Shown here piece by piece: positions 52,788 to 61,784 of a DNA stretch of 64,000 bases. Position 1 is the first letter of the stretch; every line of letters begins with the position of its first letter. The notes under the pieces are model-generated. The model was not told the DNA's origin and did not search any database. It saw nothing but the letters and a program-made list of their open reading frames with translations. The DNA is from Rhodocyclaceae bacterium (GTDB lineage: Bacteria; Pseudomonadota; Gammaproteobacteria; Burkholderiales; Rhodocyclaceae). Position numbers and translations under genes: made by a program. The stretch spans positions 32,649 to 96,648 of the forward strand of contig JALNXH010000014.1 in assembly GCA_023230455.1 (NCBI GenBank), written 5' to 3'.

Positions 52788-55535
52788 TCAGTGCGCCTGG
52801 TCCCAGTTGTTTCCTGAGCCCACCTCCACCAGCAGCGGTACTGCCAGTTTTGCCACGCTGCCCATCAGCTTCGGCAGGGCGCTGCGGACTTCGCTCAGCT
52901 CGGCTTCCGGCACTTCCAGCACCAGTTCGTCGTGCACCTGGAGGATCAGTTTCGTTTCTGCGTGCTGCTCGTCGAGCCAGCACTGCACGGCGATCATCGA
53001 CAGCTTGATCAGGTCGGCGGCGGTGCCCTGCATCGGCGCGTTGATGGCGGCGCGCTCGGCGCCCTGGCGGCGGCCGGCGTTGCTCGACTTGATTTCGGGC
53101 AGCCAGAGGCGACGGCCGAAGACGGTTTCCACATAGCCCTTGTCGCGCGCCTGTTGCCGGGTTTCCTCCATGTAACGGGCGACGCCGGGATAGCGGGCGA
53201 AGTAACGTTCCATGTAGGCGGCCGCGGCGCTGCGTTCGAGGCCGAGTTCGCGGGCCAAGCCGAAGGCGCTCATGCCGTAGATCAGGCCGAAGTTGATCAC
53301 CTTGGCGGCGCGGCGCTGGTCGGGGCCGACTTCGAGCGGGGTGATGCCGAAGATCTCCGCCGCCGTGGCGCGGTGCACGTCCTCGCCCTGGGCGAAGGCC
53401 TGCAACAGGCGCTCGTCGTTGGAGAGGTGGGCCATGATGCGCAACTCGATCTGCGAGTAATCGGCAGAGACCAGCACATGCCCCGCCGGCGCGATGAAGG
53501 CGGAGCGGATGCGGCGGCCTTCGGCGGTGCGGATCGGGATGTTCTGCAGGTTGGGGTCGCTCGACGCCAGCCGGCCGGTGACCGCGACGGCCTGCGAGAA
53601 GCTGGTGTGAACCCGGCCGGTCGCCGGGTTCACCATCCGCGGCAGCTTGTCGGTGTAGGTGCCCTTGAGCTTGGCCAGGCTGCGGTGCTCCAGCAGCAGC
53701 TTGGGCAGGGGGTAGTTGTCGGCGAGCTGGGCCAGCACTTCTTCATCGGTGGAGGGGCCACCCGACGGTGTTTTTTTCACCACCGGCAGGCCCTGCTTTT
53801 CGAACAGGATTTCGGCGAGCTGCTTCGGCGATGCCAGGTTGAAGGGCTGGCCGGCGAGGACGTGGGCTTCCTGTTCCAGTTGCATCAGGCGTCGACCGAG
53901 CTCGTCGCTCTGCGCGGCGAGGGCGAAGACATCGATCAGCACGCCGTTGCGTTCCATGCGGTAGAGCACCTCGGCGGAGGGCAGTTCGATGTCGCGGTAG
54001 AGCGCGTCGAGCTTTTGCTCTGCGGCCAGTTGCGGTGCGAAATGGCGGTGCACGCGCAGGGTGATGTCGGCATCCTCGGCGGCGTATTCGGCGGCCTGTT
54101 CGAGCGCCACTTGGGCGAAGGAAATGCGCGCGGCGCCCTTGCCGGTGATGGCGTCGTAGGAGATGGTGGACAGGCCGAGATGGCGCGAGGCGAGGGAGCC
54201 CAGATCGTGGGATTTGTCGCTCTCCAGCACATACGATTCGAGCAGGGTGTCCTCGGCGATGCCGCGCAGCTCGATGCCCTGGTTGGCGAAGATGTGGCGG
54301 TCGTACTTGAGGTGCTGGCCGAGCTTTTTGTGCTGCGCCGATTCGAGCCAGGGCTTGAGTTTTGCGAGCGTCTCGCCGAGCGGCAATTGATCCGGCGCGC
54401 CAGCGTACGTGTGGCCCAGCGGCAGGTAGGCGGCGTCGATTTTGTCGTCACGTGCGATGGCGAAGGAAATGCCCACCAGCTGCGCCTGCATCGGATCGAG
54501 GGCAGTGGTCTCGGTGTCGAGGGAAGTCAGTTCCGCATTGCCGATTTTCTCCAGCCAGCGCTCCAGGTCGGCCCAGGTAAGCAGGGTTTCGTAGTTCTCG
54601 CGCACATGCTCCACCAGCGCAGCCGCTGGAGCCGCCGGCACGAAGGCGGCCGGGCTGCCCGTCTTTGCGGCGGGTACGGCGTTCATGCCGCCGTTCTGGA
54701 CTTCCTTCAGCCAGGTCTTGAACTCCAGGCGGGCGAACAGTTCCGCCAGTTGGGCGTTGTCGTGCGGCTGCGGCAGCAGGTCGGCCGGCTTCTGCGGCAG
54801 GTCGAGGTCGCAGGCGACGGTGACCAGCTTGCGTCCGAGGGGCAGAAAGTCGAGGTGGCGGCGCAGGTTGTCGCCGACGGCGCCCTTGATCTCCGCCGCA
54901 TGCTCGACGATGGCGTCGAGGGAACCGTACTGGGTCAGCCATTTCACCGCGGTCTTGGGGCCGACCTTGTCCACGCCGGGCACGTTGTCCACCGTGTCGC
55001 CGACCAGCGCCAGATAGTCGACGATACGGTCAGGCGGCACGCCGAACTTGGCCAGCACGCCGGCTTCGTCGAGCATCTCGTTGCTCATCGTATTCACCAG
55101 CCGCACATGGGCGTTGACCAGCTGGGCCAGGTCCTTGTCGCCGGTGGAGACGATGCACTCCATCTGCTGCGCCGATGCTTGGCGCGTGAGCGTGCCGATC
55201 ACGTCGTCGGCTTCGACGCCTTCGATCATCAGGATCGGCCAGCCGAGGGCGCGCACGCAGGCATGCAGCGGTTCGATCTGCGCCGCCAAGTCCTCGGGCA
55301 TCGGCGGCCGCTGGGCCTTGTAGTGCGGATACCAGTCGTCGCGGAAGGTTTTGCCCTTGGCGTCGAACACCACGGCGCGGTACTCCGCGCTATGATCGGC
55401 CTCAAGGCGGCGCAGCATGTTGATCACGCCATACACCGCGCCGGTCGGCTCGCCAGAGCGGTTGCGCAGATCGGGCATGGCATGAAAAGCGCGATAGAGA
55501 TACGACGAACCGTCGACAAGAAGAAGCTTTGACAT
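52788..55535 (-). CDS. polA: DNA polymerase I
   Basis: Repair and Okazaki-fragment polymerase. The 915-aa product has an N-terminal 5'-3' exonuclease/FEN domain (MSKLLLVDGSSYLYRAFHAM, EGVEADDVIGTL), a 3'-5' exonuclease domain that keeps the active DTETTALDPM motif, and the polymerase domain with motif A VSADYSQIELRIMAHLS, the O-helix RRAAKVINFGLIYGMSAFG and motif C QVHDELVLEVPE. All three activities look intact. The start at 55535 sits next to the divergent LOG-family gene. Confidence 0.96.
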   Translation of the reverse strand: MSKLLLVDGSSYLYRAFHAMPDLRNRSGEPTGAVYGVINMLRRLEADHSAEYRAVVFDAKGKTFRDDWYPHYKAQRPPMPEDLAAQIEPLHACVRALGWPILMIEGVEADDVIGTLTRQASAQQMECIVSTGDKDLAQLVNAHVRLVNTMSNEMLDEAGVLAKFGVPPDRIVDYLALVGDTVDNVPGVDKVGPKTAVKWLTQYGSLDAIVEHAAEIKGAVGDNLRRHLDFLPLGRKLVTVACDLDLPQKPADLLPQPHDNAQLAELFARLEFKTWLKEVQNGGMNAVPAAKTGSPAAFVPAAPAAALVEHVRENYETLLTWADLERWLEKIGNAELTSLDTETTALDPMQAQLVGISFAIARDDKIDAAYLPLGHTYAGAPDQLPLGETLAKLKPWLESAQHKKLGQHLKYDRHIFANQGIELRGIAEDTLLESYVLESDKSHDLGSLASRHLGLSTISYDAITGKGAARISFAQVALEQAAEYAAEDADITLRVHRHFAPQLAAEQKLDALYRDIELPSAEVLYRMERNGVLIDVFALAAQSDELGRRLMQLEQEAHVLAGQPFNLASPKQLAEILFEKQGLPVVKKTPSGGPSTDEEVLAQLADNYPLPKLLLEHRSLAKLKGTYTDKLPRMVNPATGRVHTSFSQAVAVTGRLASSDPNLQNIPIRTAEGRRIRSAFIAPAGHVLVSADYSQIELRIMAHLSNDERLLQAFAQGEDVHRATAAEIFGITPLEVGPDQRRAAKVINFGLIYGMSAFGLARELGLERSAAAAYMERYFARYPGVARYMEETRQQARDKGYVETVFGRRLWLPEIKSSNAGRRQGAERAAINAPMQGTAADLIKLSMIAVQCWLDEQHAETKLILQVHDELVLEVPEAELSEVRSALPKLMGSVAKLAVPLLVEVGSGNNWDQAH

Positions 55536-55545
55536 GGGGGAAGCG

Positions 55546-56274
55546 ATGAACGCGAAAGACAAGTTGCCGAAGGCGGCCGACGCATGGTCGGAGACGCCGG
55601 GTGCCTCGGCCCGCGAGGCCTGGCGGATGTTCGGCATTATGGCAGAGTTCGTTGCCGCCACTGAGCGTCTGGCCAACGTGAGGCCGGCGGTGTCGATCTT
55701 CGGCAGCGCCCGCGTTGAGCCGGGTTCCGATTATTACGCGCTGACCGAAAAGATCGCCAAGCTGCTTTCCGATGCCGGCTTCTCGGTGATCTCGGGCGGC
55801 GGTCCCGGGATTATGGAGGCGGCCAACAAGGGTGCCTTCGAAGGCAAAAGCGTCAGCGTCGGGCTCAACATCCAGTTGCCGATGGAGCAGAAGGCGAACC
55901 CCTATCAGGACATTTCGCAGACCTTCCATCACTTTTTTGCGCGCAAGTACATGTTCGTCAAGCTTGCCAGCGCCTATGTGGTGATGCCCGGAGGGTTCGG
56001 CACCCTCGACGAGCTGCTCGAAGCGTTGACCTTGATCCAGACTGGAAAGACCCCGCGCATGCCGATGATCCTGGTCGGCAGCAAGTTCTGGGGCGGTCTG
56101 GTCGATTGGTTCCGTGACCGGCTGGTGGTGGAAAAAATGATCCACCCGGAAGATGTGGATCTGCTCCAGGTGATCGACGAGCCGGAAGCGGTGGTCGAGG
56201 CGATCTTCAAATACTACGAAACCCGAGGTTTCGCGCGGCCCGCCGCCGAGCACGAACTGCTGCTCAATCTGTGA
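55546..56274 (+). CDS. LOG-family (TIGR00730) nucleotide 5'-monophosphate phosphoribohydrolase-like protein
   Basis: A 242-aa Rossmann-fold protein with the two LOG motifs, SGGGPGIMEAANKGAF and MPGGFGTLDELLEAL. Family members cleave nucleoside 5'-monophosphates into base and ribose-5-phosphate; in plants and some bacteria this yields cytokinins. The ATG at 55546 has GGGGGAAG just upstream; an earlier ATG at 55534 lies on the same bases as the polA start codon of the other strand. Confidence 0.88.
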   Translation: MNAKDKLPKAADAWSETPGASAREAWRMFGIMAEFVAATERLANVRPAVSIFGSARVEPGSDYYALTEKIAKLLSDAGFSVISGGGPGIMEAANKGAFEGKSVSVGLNIQLPMEQKANPYQDISQTFHHFFARKYMFVKLASAYVVMPGGFGTLDELLEALTLIQTGKTPRMPMILVGSKFWGGLVDWFRDRLVVEKMIHPEDVDLLQVIDEPEAVVEAIFKYYETRGFARPAAEHELLLNL

Positions 56275-56281
56275 TGCCTGA

Positions 56282-56287
56282 TAAAAT
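56282..56287 (+). promoter_or_regulatory. possible -10 box before the DUF2782 gene
   Basis: TAAAAT followed by CGCCGC, eight bases after the stop of the LOG-family gene and 28 bases before the DUF2782 ATG. It shares the recurring TAWAATCSGC pattern. A -35 box is not evident. Confidence 0.35.
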
Positions 56288-56314
56288 CGCCGCATCCCGA
56301 CGAAAGGACTCCCC

Positions 56315-56647
56315 ATGCGCCGCCTGACCCTGTTGTCTGCGTTTGTCATTGCTGCCGCGGCCCATGCCGAAAAGCCGGCGGATCTTCAACCCCTGCCCGA
56401 CATTCCGCCGCCACCGCTTTCCGTTGCATCCGATGCGGACCTCGAACCCCAGGTCACCATCACCAAGCGCGGCGAGGACAAGGTCGAGGAATACCGCGTC
56501 AATGGCAAGCTCTACATGCTCAAGGTGACGCCGCCGCACGGCGTTCCCTACTATCTGGTGGACGATAAAGGCGACGGCGTGATGACCCGCCGCGACACCA
56601 TCGGAGCCGACGTCAAGCCGCCGATGTGGGTGATCTACCGCTTCTGA
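56315..56647 (+). CDS. DUF2782 family periplasmic protein
   Basis: A 110-aa protein with a signal peptide (cleavage likely after AHA at residue 18), a Pro-rich stretch (LPDIPPPPLS) and a small beta domain with TITKRGEDKVEEYRVNGKLY and ending PPMWVIYRF, as in DUF2782 proteins. These are found near polA in betaproteobacteria. Function unknown. The stop TGA shares a base with the next ATG. Confidence 0.82.
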   Translation: MRRLTLLSAFVIAAAAHAEKPADLQPLPDIPPPPLSVASDADLEPQVTITKRGEDKVEEYRVNGKLYMLKVTPPHGVPYYLVDDKGDGVMTRRDTIGADVKPPMWVIYRF

Positions 56648-57384
56648 TGAGTGAGCTTTTCCATCAGCCTGGCGCTGCGCCGGTCGTCCATACGGTTGCT
56701 GCTGAGCGCGCGATGCCTTGGCTGGCTGCCGGCTGGCGCCTATTTCTCGCCGCGCCGGCGATCTGGGTGGCGGTCAGCATCGTCCTGCTGCTGATTCACG
56801 GCCTGCTCGGCCTGGTGCCGGTGCTCGGCGGTCTGGCGTCGCTGGTGCTGATGCCGGTTCTCGCCGGCGGCCTGATGGCCGGCTGCGCCGCCGTCGATCG
56901 CGGCGAAGGGCTGCGCTTCGATTGTCTGCTCGTCGGTTTTCGCGACAACACGCGCGCTCTGGTGACGCTGGGGCTGCTACAGCTCGCCGGGTTTGGCGCC
57001 GTCGGCCTGCTGGTGTTCGCCATCGGCGGCGGCGCGATGATGGGATCGATGATGGGCCACGGCGTCGGCGGCGGCTTGGGCGCGACCATCGCGCTCGGCG
57101 GCCTGCTGTTCGCTTCGTTGTTGGCCATGCTGCTGCTGGTGCCGCTGACCATGGCGATCTGGTTTGCACCGGCACTGGTGATGCTTTCCGGCATGGCGCC
57201 GCTGGCGGCAATGAAAGCCAGTCTCGACGGCTGCATGAGAAATTGGCTGCCCTTTCTGGTCTATGGCATCGTGCTCTTCGTCCTCTGCATCCTCGCCATC
57301 CTCCCTGCCGGTCTAGGCCTGCTGGTTCTGGTGCCGGTGCTGACGGCATCGATTTACGTGTCCTACCGCGAGATATATTTCTAG
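56647..57384 (+). CDS. BPSS1780-like membrane protein, copy 1
   Basis: A 245-aa protein with about six membrane segments and a Gly-rich central loop (MMGSMMGHGVGGGLGATI). The segment AAMKASLDGCMRNWLPFLVYG and the C-terminal TASIYVSYREIYF match the BPSS1780 family. Function unknown. It overlaps the DUF2782 stop and is followed by a paralogue five bases later. Confidence 0.78.
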   Translation: MSELFHQPGAAPVVHTVAAERAMPWLAAGWRLFLAAPAIWVAVSIVLLLIHGLLGLVPVLGGLASLVLMPVLAGGLMAGCAAVDRGEGLRFDCLLVGFRDNTRALVTLGLLQLAGFGAVGLLVFAIGGGAMMGSMMGHGVGGGLGATIALGGLLFASLLAMLLLVPLTMAIWFAPALVMLSGMAPLAAMKASLDGCMRNWLPFLVYGIVLFVLCILAILPAGLGLLVLVPVLTASIYVSYREIYF

Positions 57385-57389
57385 ACGCT

Positions 57390-58130
57390 ATGCAGGCCCG
57401 TCGTTTGCCCGCCCGCGAGGGCCTGGCCTGGCTCAAGTCAGGATTCCGCCTCTACTGCGCCAATCCGCCGCTGTTGAGCTTCCTCACCCTGTCCTACCTG
57501 ATGGCGGTGTTGCTCGCCAACCTGATTCCGGTGATCGGGCCTTTCCTCCTGCCGTTGCTGCTGCCGACACTCACCATCATGGTGGCCAATGGCTGTCGTG
57601 CCATCGATGCCGGTCCGCTGAAGGGGTCGCTATGGCCGCCGCTGCTGGATGGGGTGAAGGACCGGCGTATCGCCTTGCTGCATCTCGGCGGGCTCAATCT
57701 ATGCGCTTCGCTGGTCGTCCTGCTGCTTAGCTACCTGATCGGCGACGGTGCGATGGACCTGAGCAGCGCCGATGAGAGCGAAATCGCCTGGATGCTGCTG
57801 CGGCTGATGGCCCTGGCCTCGCCTTTGCTGCTGGCATTCTGGTTCGCGCCTCTGCTGGTGGTGTGGGCCAGAGTGCCGGCGCTTAAGGCGGTGTTTTTCA
57901 GCTTCTTCGCCAGTCTGCAAAACTGGCGCGCTTTCCTGGTCTATGGCGCTGCCGTGTTGGCGTTCGGCGTGCTTGTGCCGGGGTTGGTGATCGTCGTGGC
58001 GGGCATGATTTTGCCGGCCTTCGGCAGTGCGCTGGCTTTCCTGTTGCGCATGGCCTTGCTGCTGGTGTTGGCACCGACCTTGATGGCCAGCGTTTACTTG
58101 AGCTATCGGGACGTGTTCGTCGGTGAATGA
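57390..58130 (+). CDS. BPSS1780-like membrane protein, copy 2
   Basis: A 246-aa membrane protein related to the preceding gene: the same KAVFFSFFASLQNWRAFLVYG block and the C-terminal MASVYLSYRDVFVGE. About six membrane segments. The ATG at 57390 is five bases after the stop of copy 1. The likely origin is tandem duplication. Its 3' end overlaps the nadD start by eight bases. Confidence 0.76.
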   Translation: MQARRLPAREGLAWLKSGFRLYCANPPLLSFLTLSYLMAVLLANLIPVIGPFLLPLLLPTLTIMVANGCRAIDAGPLKGSLWPPLLDGVKDRRIALLHLGGLNLCASLVVLLLSYLIGDGAMDLSSADESEIAWMLLRLMALASPLLLAFWFAPLLVVWARVPALKAVFFSFFASLQNWRAFLVYGAAVLAFGVLVPGLVIVVAGMILPAFGSALAFLLRMALLLVLAPTLMASVYLSYRDVFVGE

Positions 58131-58782
58131 GCTGCCGCCGCTGGGGTTGTTGGGCGGCACCTTCGATCCGGTGCATTTCGGCCACCTGCGCCTCGCCGAG
58201 GAGGCGCTCGACCGGCTCGGCCTGGCCGGCGTCAGGCTGATTCCTGCCGGTGTGCCGCCCCACCGCGAGCGGCCGCATGCGGCGGCGGCGCAGCGCCTCG
58301 CCATGGCACAAGCCGCTGCGGCAGACAATCCGCGGCTGGAGGTCGACGCCGCCGAGGCGGTTTCCGCCGATCCCAGCTATACCGTCCCGACGCTCGAACG
58401 CGTGCGTCGCGAGATCGGTCCGCAGCGGTCGCTGGTGCTGCTGCTAGGCGCCGATGCGTTTCTCGGCTTGACCGCCTGGCATCGCTGGCGCGAGCTGTTC
58501 GAACTGGCCCACCTTGCCGTTGCAACGCGGCCAGGCCACGTACTGGATGCGGATGCGATGGAATCCGGTCTGGCGGTTCAGTTCGCCGTCCGCGTTCGCC
58601 ACGATGTCCTGGCGCTGCGCGAAACGCCCGCTGGCTGTATCGTGCCTTTCGGCATCACCGCACTGGATATCTCGGCCACCGCCATCCGGGCCGCCTTGCA
58701 CGGCGGCGCCAGCGCCCGCTATTTGCTGCCGGCGGCCGTTCTCGACTATATTTCCCGCAACCGACTCTACGCCCCCGACTGA
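58123..58782 (+). CDS. nadD: nicotinate-nucleotide adenylyltransferase NadD
   Basis: Converts nicotinate mononucleotide to deamido-NAD in NAD synthesis. The 219-aa product begins at a GTG and has GLLGGTFDPVHFGHLRLAEE with the nucleotidyltransferase HxGH motif and the C-terminal DISATAIRAAL block. The order nadD-rsfS-rlmH is widely conserved. Confidence 0.95.
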   Translation: MNELPPLGLLGGTFDPVHFGHLRLAEEALDRLGLAGVRLIPAGVPPHRERPHAAAAQRLAMAQAAAADNPRLEVDAAEAVSADPSYTVPTLERVRREIGPQRSLVLLLGADAFLGLTAWHRWRELFELAHLAVATRPGHVLDADAMESGLAVQFAVRVRHDVLALRETPAGCIVPFGITALDISATAIRAALHGGASARYLLPAAVLDYISRNRLYAPD

Positions 58783-59141
58783 TGGACATCCGCAAGCTGC
58801 AAAAAATTGTTGTTTCCGCCCTGGAAGACGTCAAGGGCACCGATATCGAAGTTTTCAACACCACCAAGCTGACCTCGCTGTTCGATCGGGTGGTCATTGC
58901 CACAGGCAGTTCCAACCGTCAGGTGAAGGCGCTGGCCCGCAGCGTTCATGACAAAGTCAAGGAGGCCGGCGGCGCAGTGGTCGGTGTAGAGGGTGAGGAG
59001 TCCGGCGAATGGGTGCTGGTCGACCTCGGCGACATCGTGGTGCACGTGATGCAGCCGACGGTACGCGCCTACTACAACCTCGAAGAACTCTGGTCGGCAC
59101 GGCCGCCGAAGGCGCCCAAGCCGAGCAGCGACAAGGAGTGA
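58782..59141 (+). CDS. rsfS: ribosomal silencing factor RsfS
   Basis: Binds L14 of the large subunit and slows subunit joining when nutrients are short. The 119-aa product has KIVVSALEDVKGTDIEVFNT, VIATGSSNRQVKALARSV and VEGEESGEWVLVDLGDIVVHV, the family core. It overlaps the nadD stop by one base and the rlmH start by four. Confidence 0.95.
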   Translation: MDIRKLQKIVVSALEDVKGTDIEVFNTTKLTSLFDRVVIATGSSNRQVKALARSVHDKVKEAGGAVVGVEGEESGEWVLVDLGDIVVHVMQPTVRAYYNLEELWSARPPKAPKPSSDKE

Positions 59142-59608
59142 GGCTGCTGATCGCGGCGGTAGGCACGCGCATGCCCGGCTGGGTCGATGAGGGTTACGCC
59201 GAATTTGCCAAGCGCATGCCGCGCGAATTGCCGCTCGAACTGTTCGAAGTCAAGGCCGAGCCGCGTGCCGAAGGCAAGACCCCGGCGGCAATGATGGCGG
59301 CGGAGGCCGTACGCCTGCGCGCCGCGTTGCCGCCGCGGTGCCGCAGCGTCGTGCTTGACGAGCGCGGCACGGAGCTGACGACGCGGGGTCTGGCTGAGCG
59401 CTTGCAGAAATGGATGGCCGAGGGCTGCGACGTGGCCTTTCTCGTCGGCGGGCCGGACGGCCTCGATCCGCAGCTCAAAGACGCCGCCGCCGAGCGCCTG
59501 CGCCTTTCCGGGCTGACGCTGCCGCACGCACTGGTGCGGGTGGTGCTCGCCGAGGCGCTGTATCGAGCCGCCAGCGTAATTCGAGGCCACCCCTATCATC
59601 GAGAATAG
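59138..59608 (+). CDS. rlmH: 23S rRNA pseudouridine1915 N3-methyltransferase RlmH
   Basis: SPOUT-class methyltransferase acting on the assembled 70S ribosome. The 156-aa product starts at a GTG at 59138 (VRLLIAAVGTRMPGWVDEG), has the SAM-binding FLVGGPDGLDPQL and ends RVVLAEALYRAASVIRGHPYHRE, the conserved C-terminal knot. It overlaps rsfS. Confidence 0.95.
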   Translation: MRLLIAAVGTRMPGWVDEGYAEFAKRMPRELPLELFEVKAEPRAEGKTPAAMMAAEAVRLRAALPPRCRSVVLDERGTELTTRGLAERLQKWMAEGCDVAFLVGGPDGLDPQLKDAAAERLRLSGLTLPHALVRVVLAEALYRAASVIRGHPYHRE

Positions 59609-59663
59609 GTGATAGCTTCAAACCCGAAGCTTGATCCAAGTCCTGAAACGCCAAACCGGAGCC

Positions 59664-60278
59664 GTGAATTTGGAATCCCGCATCTACTTGGCATCCCGCA
59701 GCCCGCGGCGGCGCGAATTGTTGAATCAGATCGGCGTGCGCTTCGATCTGCTGTTGTTTCGCGCTGGCGCCCGCTCCGATGCACAAATCGACGAGACGCC
59801 GCTGCCTGGCGAGTCGGCCGACGACTACGTGGTGCGGGTGGCGCGTGCCAAGGCCTCCCACGGCGCCAGCCTTTTGCTCGTGCGGCATCTGCCCCAGCGG
59901 CCGGTGCTGTCGGCCGACACCACGCTGGATCTCGACGGCGAGATCATCGGCAAGCCGGAAGACGAAGCCCACGCCCGCGAAATTCTGCGCCGCCTTTCCG
60001 GCGCCACGCACCGGGTGTTGACGGCCGTGGCGGTGGCAGACGGCGGCCAGCTGCTGCACGACGTCAGCATCAGCGAGGTACGTTTCCGCGTGCTCGACGA
60101 TGCCGAAATCCGCCGTTATGTTTCTAGCGGCGAGCCGATGGACAAGGCCGGCGCTTACGGTATCCAGGGCCGCGCCGCGATGTTCGTTGCCGAGATCCGC
60201 GGTTCGCATTCCGGCATCGTCGGTCTGCCGCTGTGCGAAACCACGCAGTTGCTGAGGCGTTTCAACTATTCGTTATGA
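59664..60278 (+). CDS. maf: Maf-type nucleoside triphosphate pyrophosphatase
   Basis: House-cleaning pyrophosphatase acting on dTTP/UTP or modified nucleotides. The 204-aa product has the N-terminal LASRSPRRRELLNQIGV, the catalytic-site SADTTLDLDGEIIGKP and the late EPMDKAGAYGIQG, which is typical of the dTTP/UTP branch. The GTG at 59664 (VNLESRIYLASRSPRR) is preferred; a TTG at 59631 would add 11 residues. Its stop overlaps rng. Confidence 0.9.
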   Translation: MNLESRIYLASRSPRRRELLNQIGVRFDLLLFRAGARSDAQIDETPLPGESADDYVVRVARAKASHGASLLLVRHLPQRPVLSADTTLDLDGEIIGKPEDEAHAREILRRLSGATHRVLTAVAVADGGQLLHDVSISEVRFRVLDDAEIRRYVSSGEPMDKAGAYGIQGRAAMFVAEIRGSHSGIVGLPLCETTQLLRRFNYSL

Positions 60279-61729
60279 ACGAATCCTTTCTGGTTAACTT
60301 CACGCCACAGGAAACCCGCGTCGCACTGATGCAGTTGGGGGTGGTGCAGGAACTGCATATCGAGCGCACCGGCAGCCGCGGCATCGTCGGCAACATCTAC
60401 CTCGGCAAGGTGGCTCGGGTGCTGCCGGGTATGCAGTCGGCCTTCGTCAATGTCGGCCTCGAACGCACCGCCTTTCTCCATGTCGCCGACATTCGCGATG
60501 CGCAGAACGGCGAACACGATACGCGGCCGATCGAGCGCATCCTCAGCGAAGGCCAGCAGTTGTTGGTACAGGCGTTGAAGGATCCGATCGGCACCAAGGG
60601 TGCCCGCCTGTCCACCCAGGTTTCCATCGCCGGACGGCTGCTGGTGTTTCTTCCCTACGATCGCCACATCGGAATTTCCCAACGCATCGGCGACGATGCC
60701 GCACGGGAGCGTTTGCGTCAGCGTCTGATCGCACTGAAGGCGCTCGATGGCGGCGGCGGATTCATCGTCCGGACGGTTGCCGAGGAGGCTTCCGACGAGG
60801 CCCTGGCGGCCGATATCGCCTACTTGCGGCGGCTTTGGGGCGAAATCCGCCACCGTGCACAGACGGCGCCGCCGGCCTCGCTGCTGCACGAAGACCTGAC
60901 GCTGGGGCAGCGCGTGCTGCGCGATCTGGTGACTCCGGAAACCACCGGCATTCTGGTGGACTCGCGGGAGAACTTCCAGAAACTGTCGGCCTTCGCCCAG
61001 GAGTACATGCCCCAGGTGGCGCCTTTGATCGAGCACTACGTCGGCGAACGTCCGCTGTTCGACCTGCACGGCGTCGAGGATGAAATCGAAAAGGCGCTGG
61101 CCCGCCGGGTCGAGCTGAAGTCGGGCGGTTACCTGATCATCGACCAGACCGAGGCGATGACCACCATCGACGTCAACACCGGCGGCTACGTCGGGGTACG
61201 CAATTTCGACGATACGGTATTCAAGACCAACCTGGAAGCGGCGCAGACCATCGCCCGCCAGCTGCGCTTGCGCAACTTGGGTGGCATCATCATCGTCGAT
61301 TTCATCGACATGGATTCGGCTGAGCATCGCGCCGCCGTACTCGACGAGCTGAATCGGGCGCTGGCGCGTGACCATACGCGGCTTTCGGTCAATGGCTTCA
61401 CGGCGCTCGGTCTGGTCGAAATGACCCGCAAGCGCACCCGCGAATCGCTCGCCCACGTCCTCTGTGAGCCCTGCCCGACGTGCGACGGCCGTGGCGAGGT
61501 GAAGACTGCGCAGACCATGTGCTATCAGATCCTGCGCGAACTGCTGCGCGAGGCGCGCCAGTTCAACGCCCGCGAACTGCGCCTGCTGGCTTCGCCGCTG
61601 GTGGTCGACCTGTTCCTTGAAGAAGAGTCCCAGTCGCTGGCGATGCTCTCGGACTTCATCGGCAAGCCGATCTCCCTCCATGCCGAGTCCAGCTATACCC
61701 AGGAACAGTTCGATATCGTCCTTCTGTAA
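60275..61729 (+). CDS. rng: ribonuclease G
   Basis: Endoribonuclease for 16S rRNA 5' maturation and mRNA decay. The 484-aa product has an N-terminal S1 domain (GIVGNIYLGKVARVLPGMQS, NVGLERTAFLHVADI), the catalytic aspartates in TTIDVNTGGYVG and IIIVDFIDMD, and the zinc-link CEPCPTCDGRG. It lacks the long C-terminal scaffold of RNase E. The ATG at 60275 overlaps the maf stop. maf-rng is a common pair. Confidence 0.95.
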   Translation: MNESFLVNFTPQETRVALMQLGVVQELHIERTGSRGIVGNIYLGKVARVLPGMQSAFVNVGLERTAFLHVADIRDAQNGEHDTRPIERILSEGQQLLVQALKDPIGTKGARLSTQVSIAGRLLVFLPYDRHIGISQRIGDDAARERLRQRLIALKALDGGGGFIVRTVAEEASDEALAADIAYLRRLWGEIRHRAQTAPPASLLHEDLTLGQRVLRDLVTPETTGILVDSRENFQKLSAFAQEYMPQVAPLIEHYVGERPLFDLHGVEDEIEKALARRVELKSGGYLIIDQTEAMTTIDVNTGGYVGVRNFDDTVFKTNLEAAQTIARQLRLRNLGGIIIVDFIDMDSAEHRAAVLDELNRALARDHTRLSVNGFTALGLVEMTRKRTRESLAHVLCEPCPTCDGRGEVKTAQTMCYQILRELLREARQFNARELRLLASPLVVDLFLEEESQSLAMLSDFIGKPISLHAESSYTQEQFDIVLL

Positions 61730-61752
61730 GGGCGGGCGCCTCTCTTGGCGAT

Positions 61753-61784
61753 AGTGGGGAAACCCCTAGGGAAAGCCTCTAGCC
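61753..61784. promoter_or_regulatory. candidate tandem operator dyads before the two-partner secretion genes
   Basis: TAGTGGGGAAACCCCTA (61753-61769) contains the dyad GGGGAAACCCC. It is followed directly by TAGGGAAAGCCTCTA (61768-61782), a weaker version with the same TAGGG/CCTCTA edges. A TTGACG lies at 61792-61797. The gap is 130 bases long, between rng and the TpsB gene, so these are plausible control sites. The regulator is not known. Confidence 0.4.

Noticed and set aside
52932..55532. Open frame of 866 codons on the plus strand across polA
   Set aside because: It is the mirror of polA in a GC-rich genome. The translated text has no domain, is His/Gln/Gly/Val/Leu-rich like other antisense frames, and polA on the other strand has all motifs.
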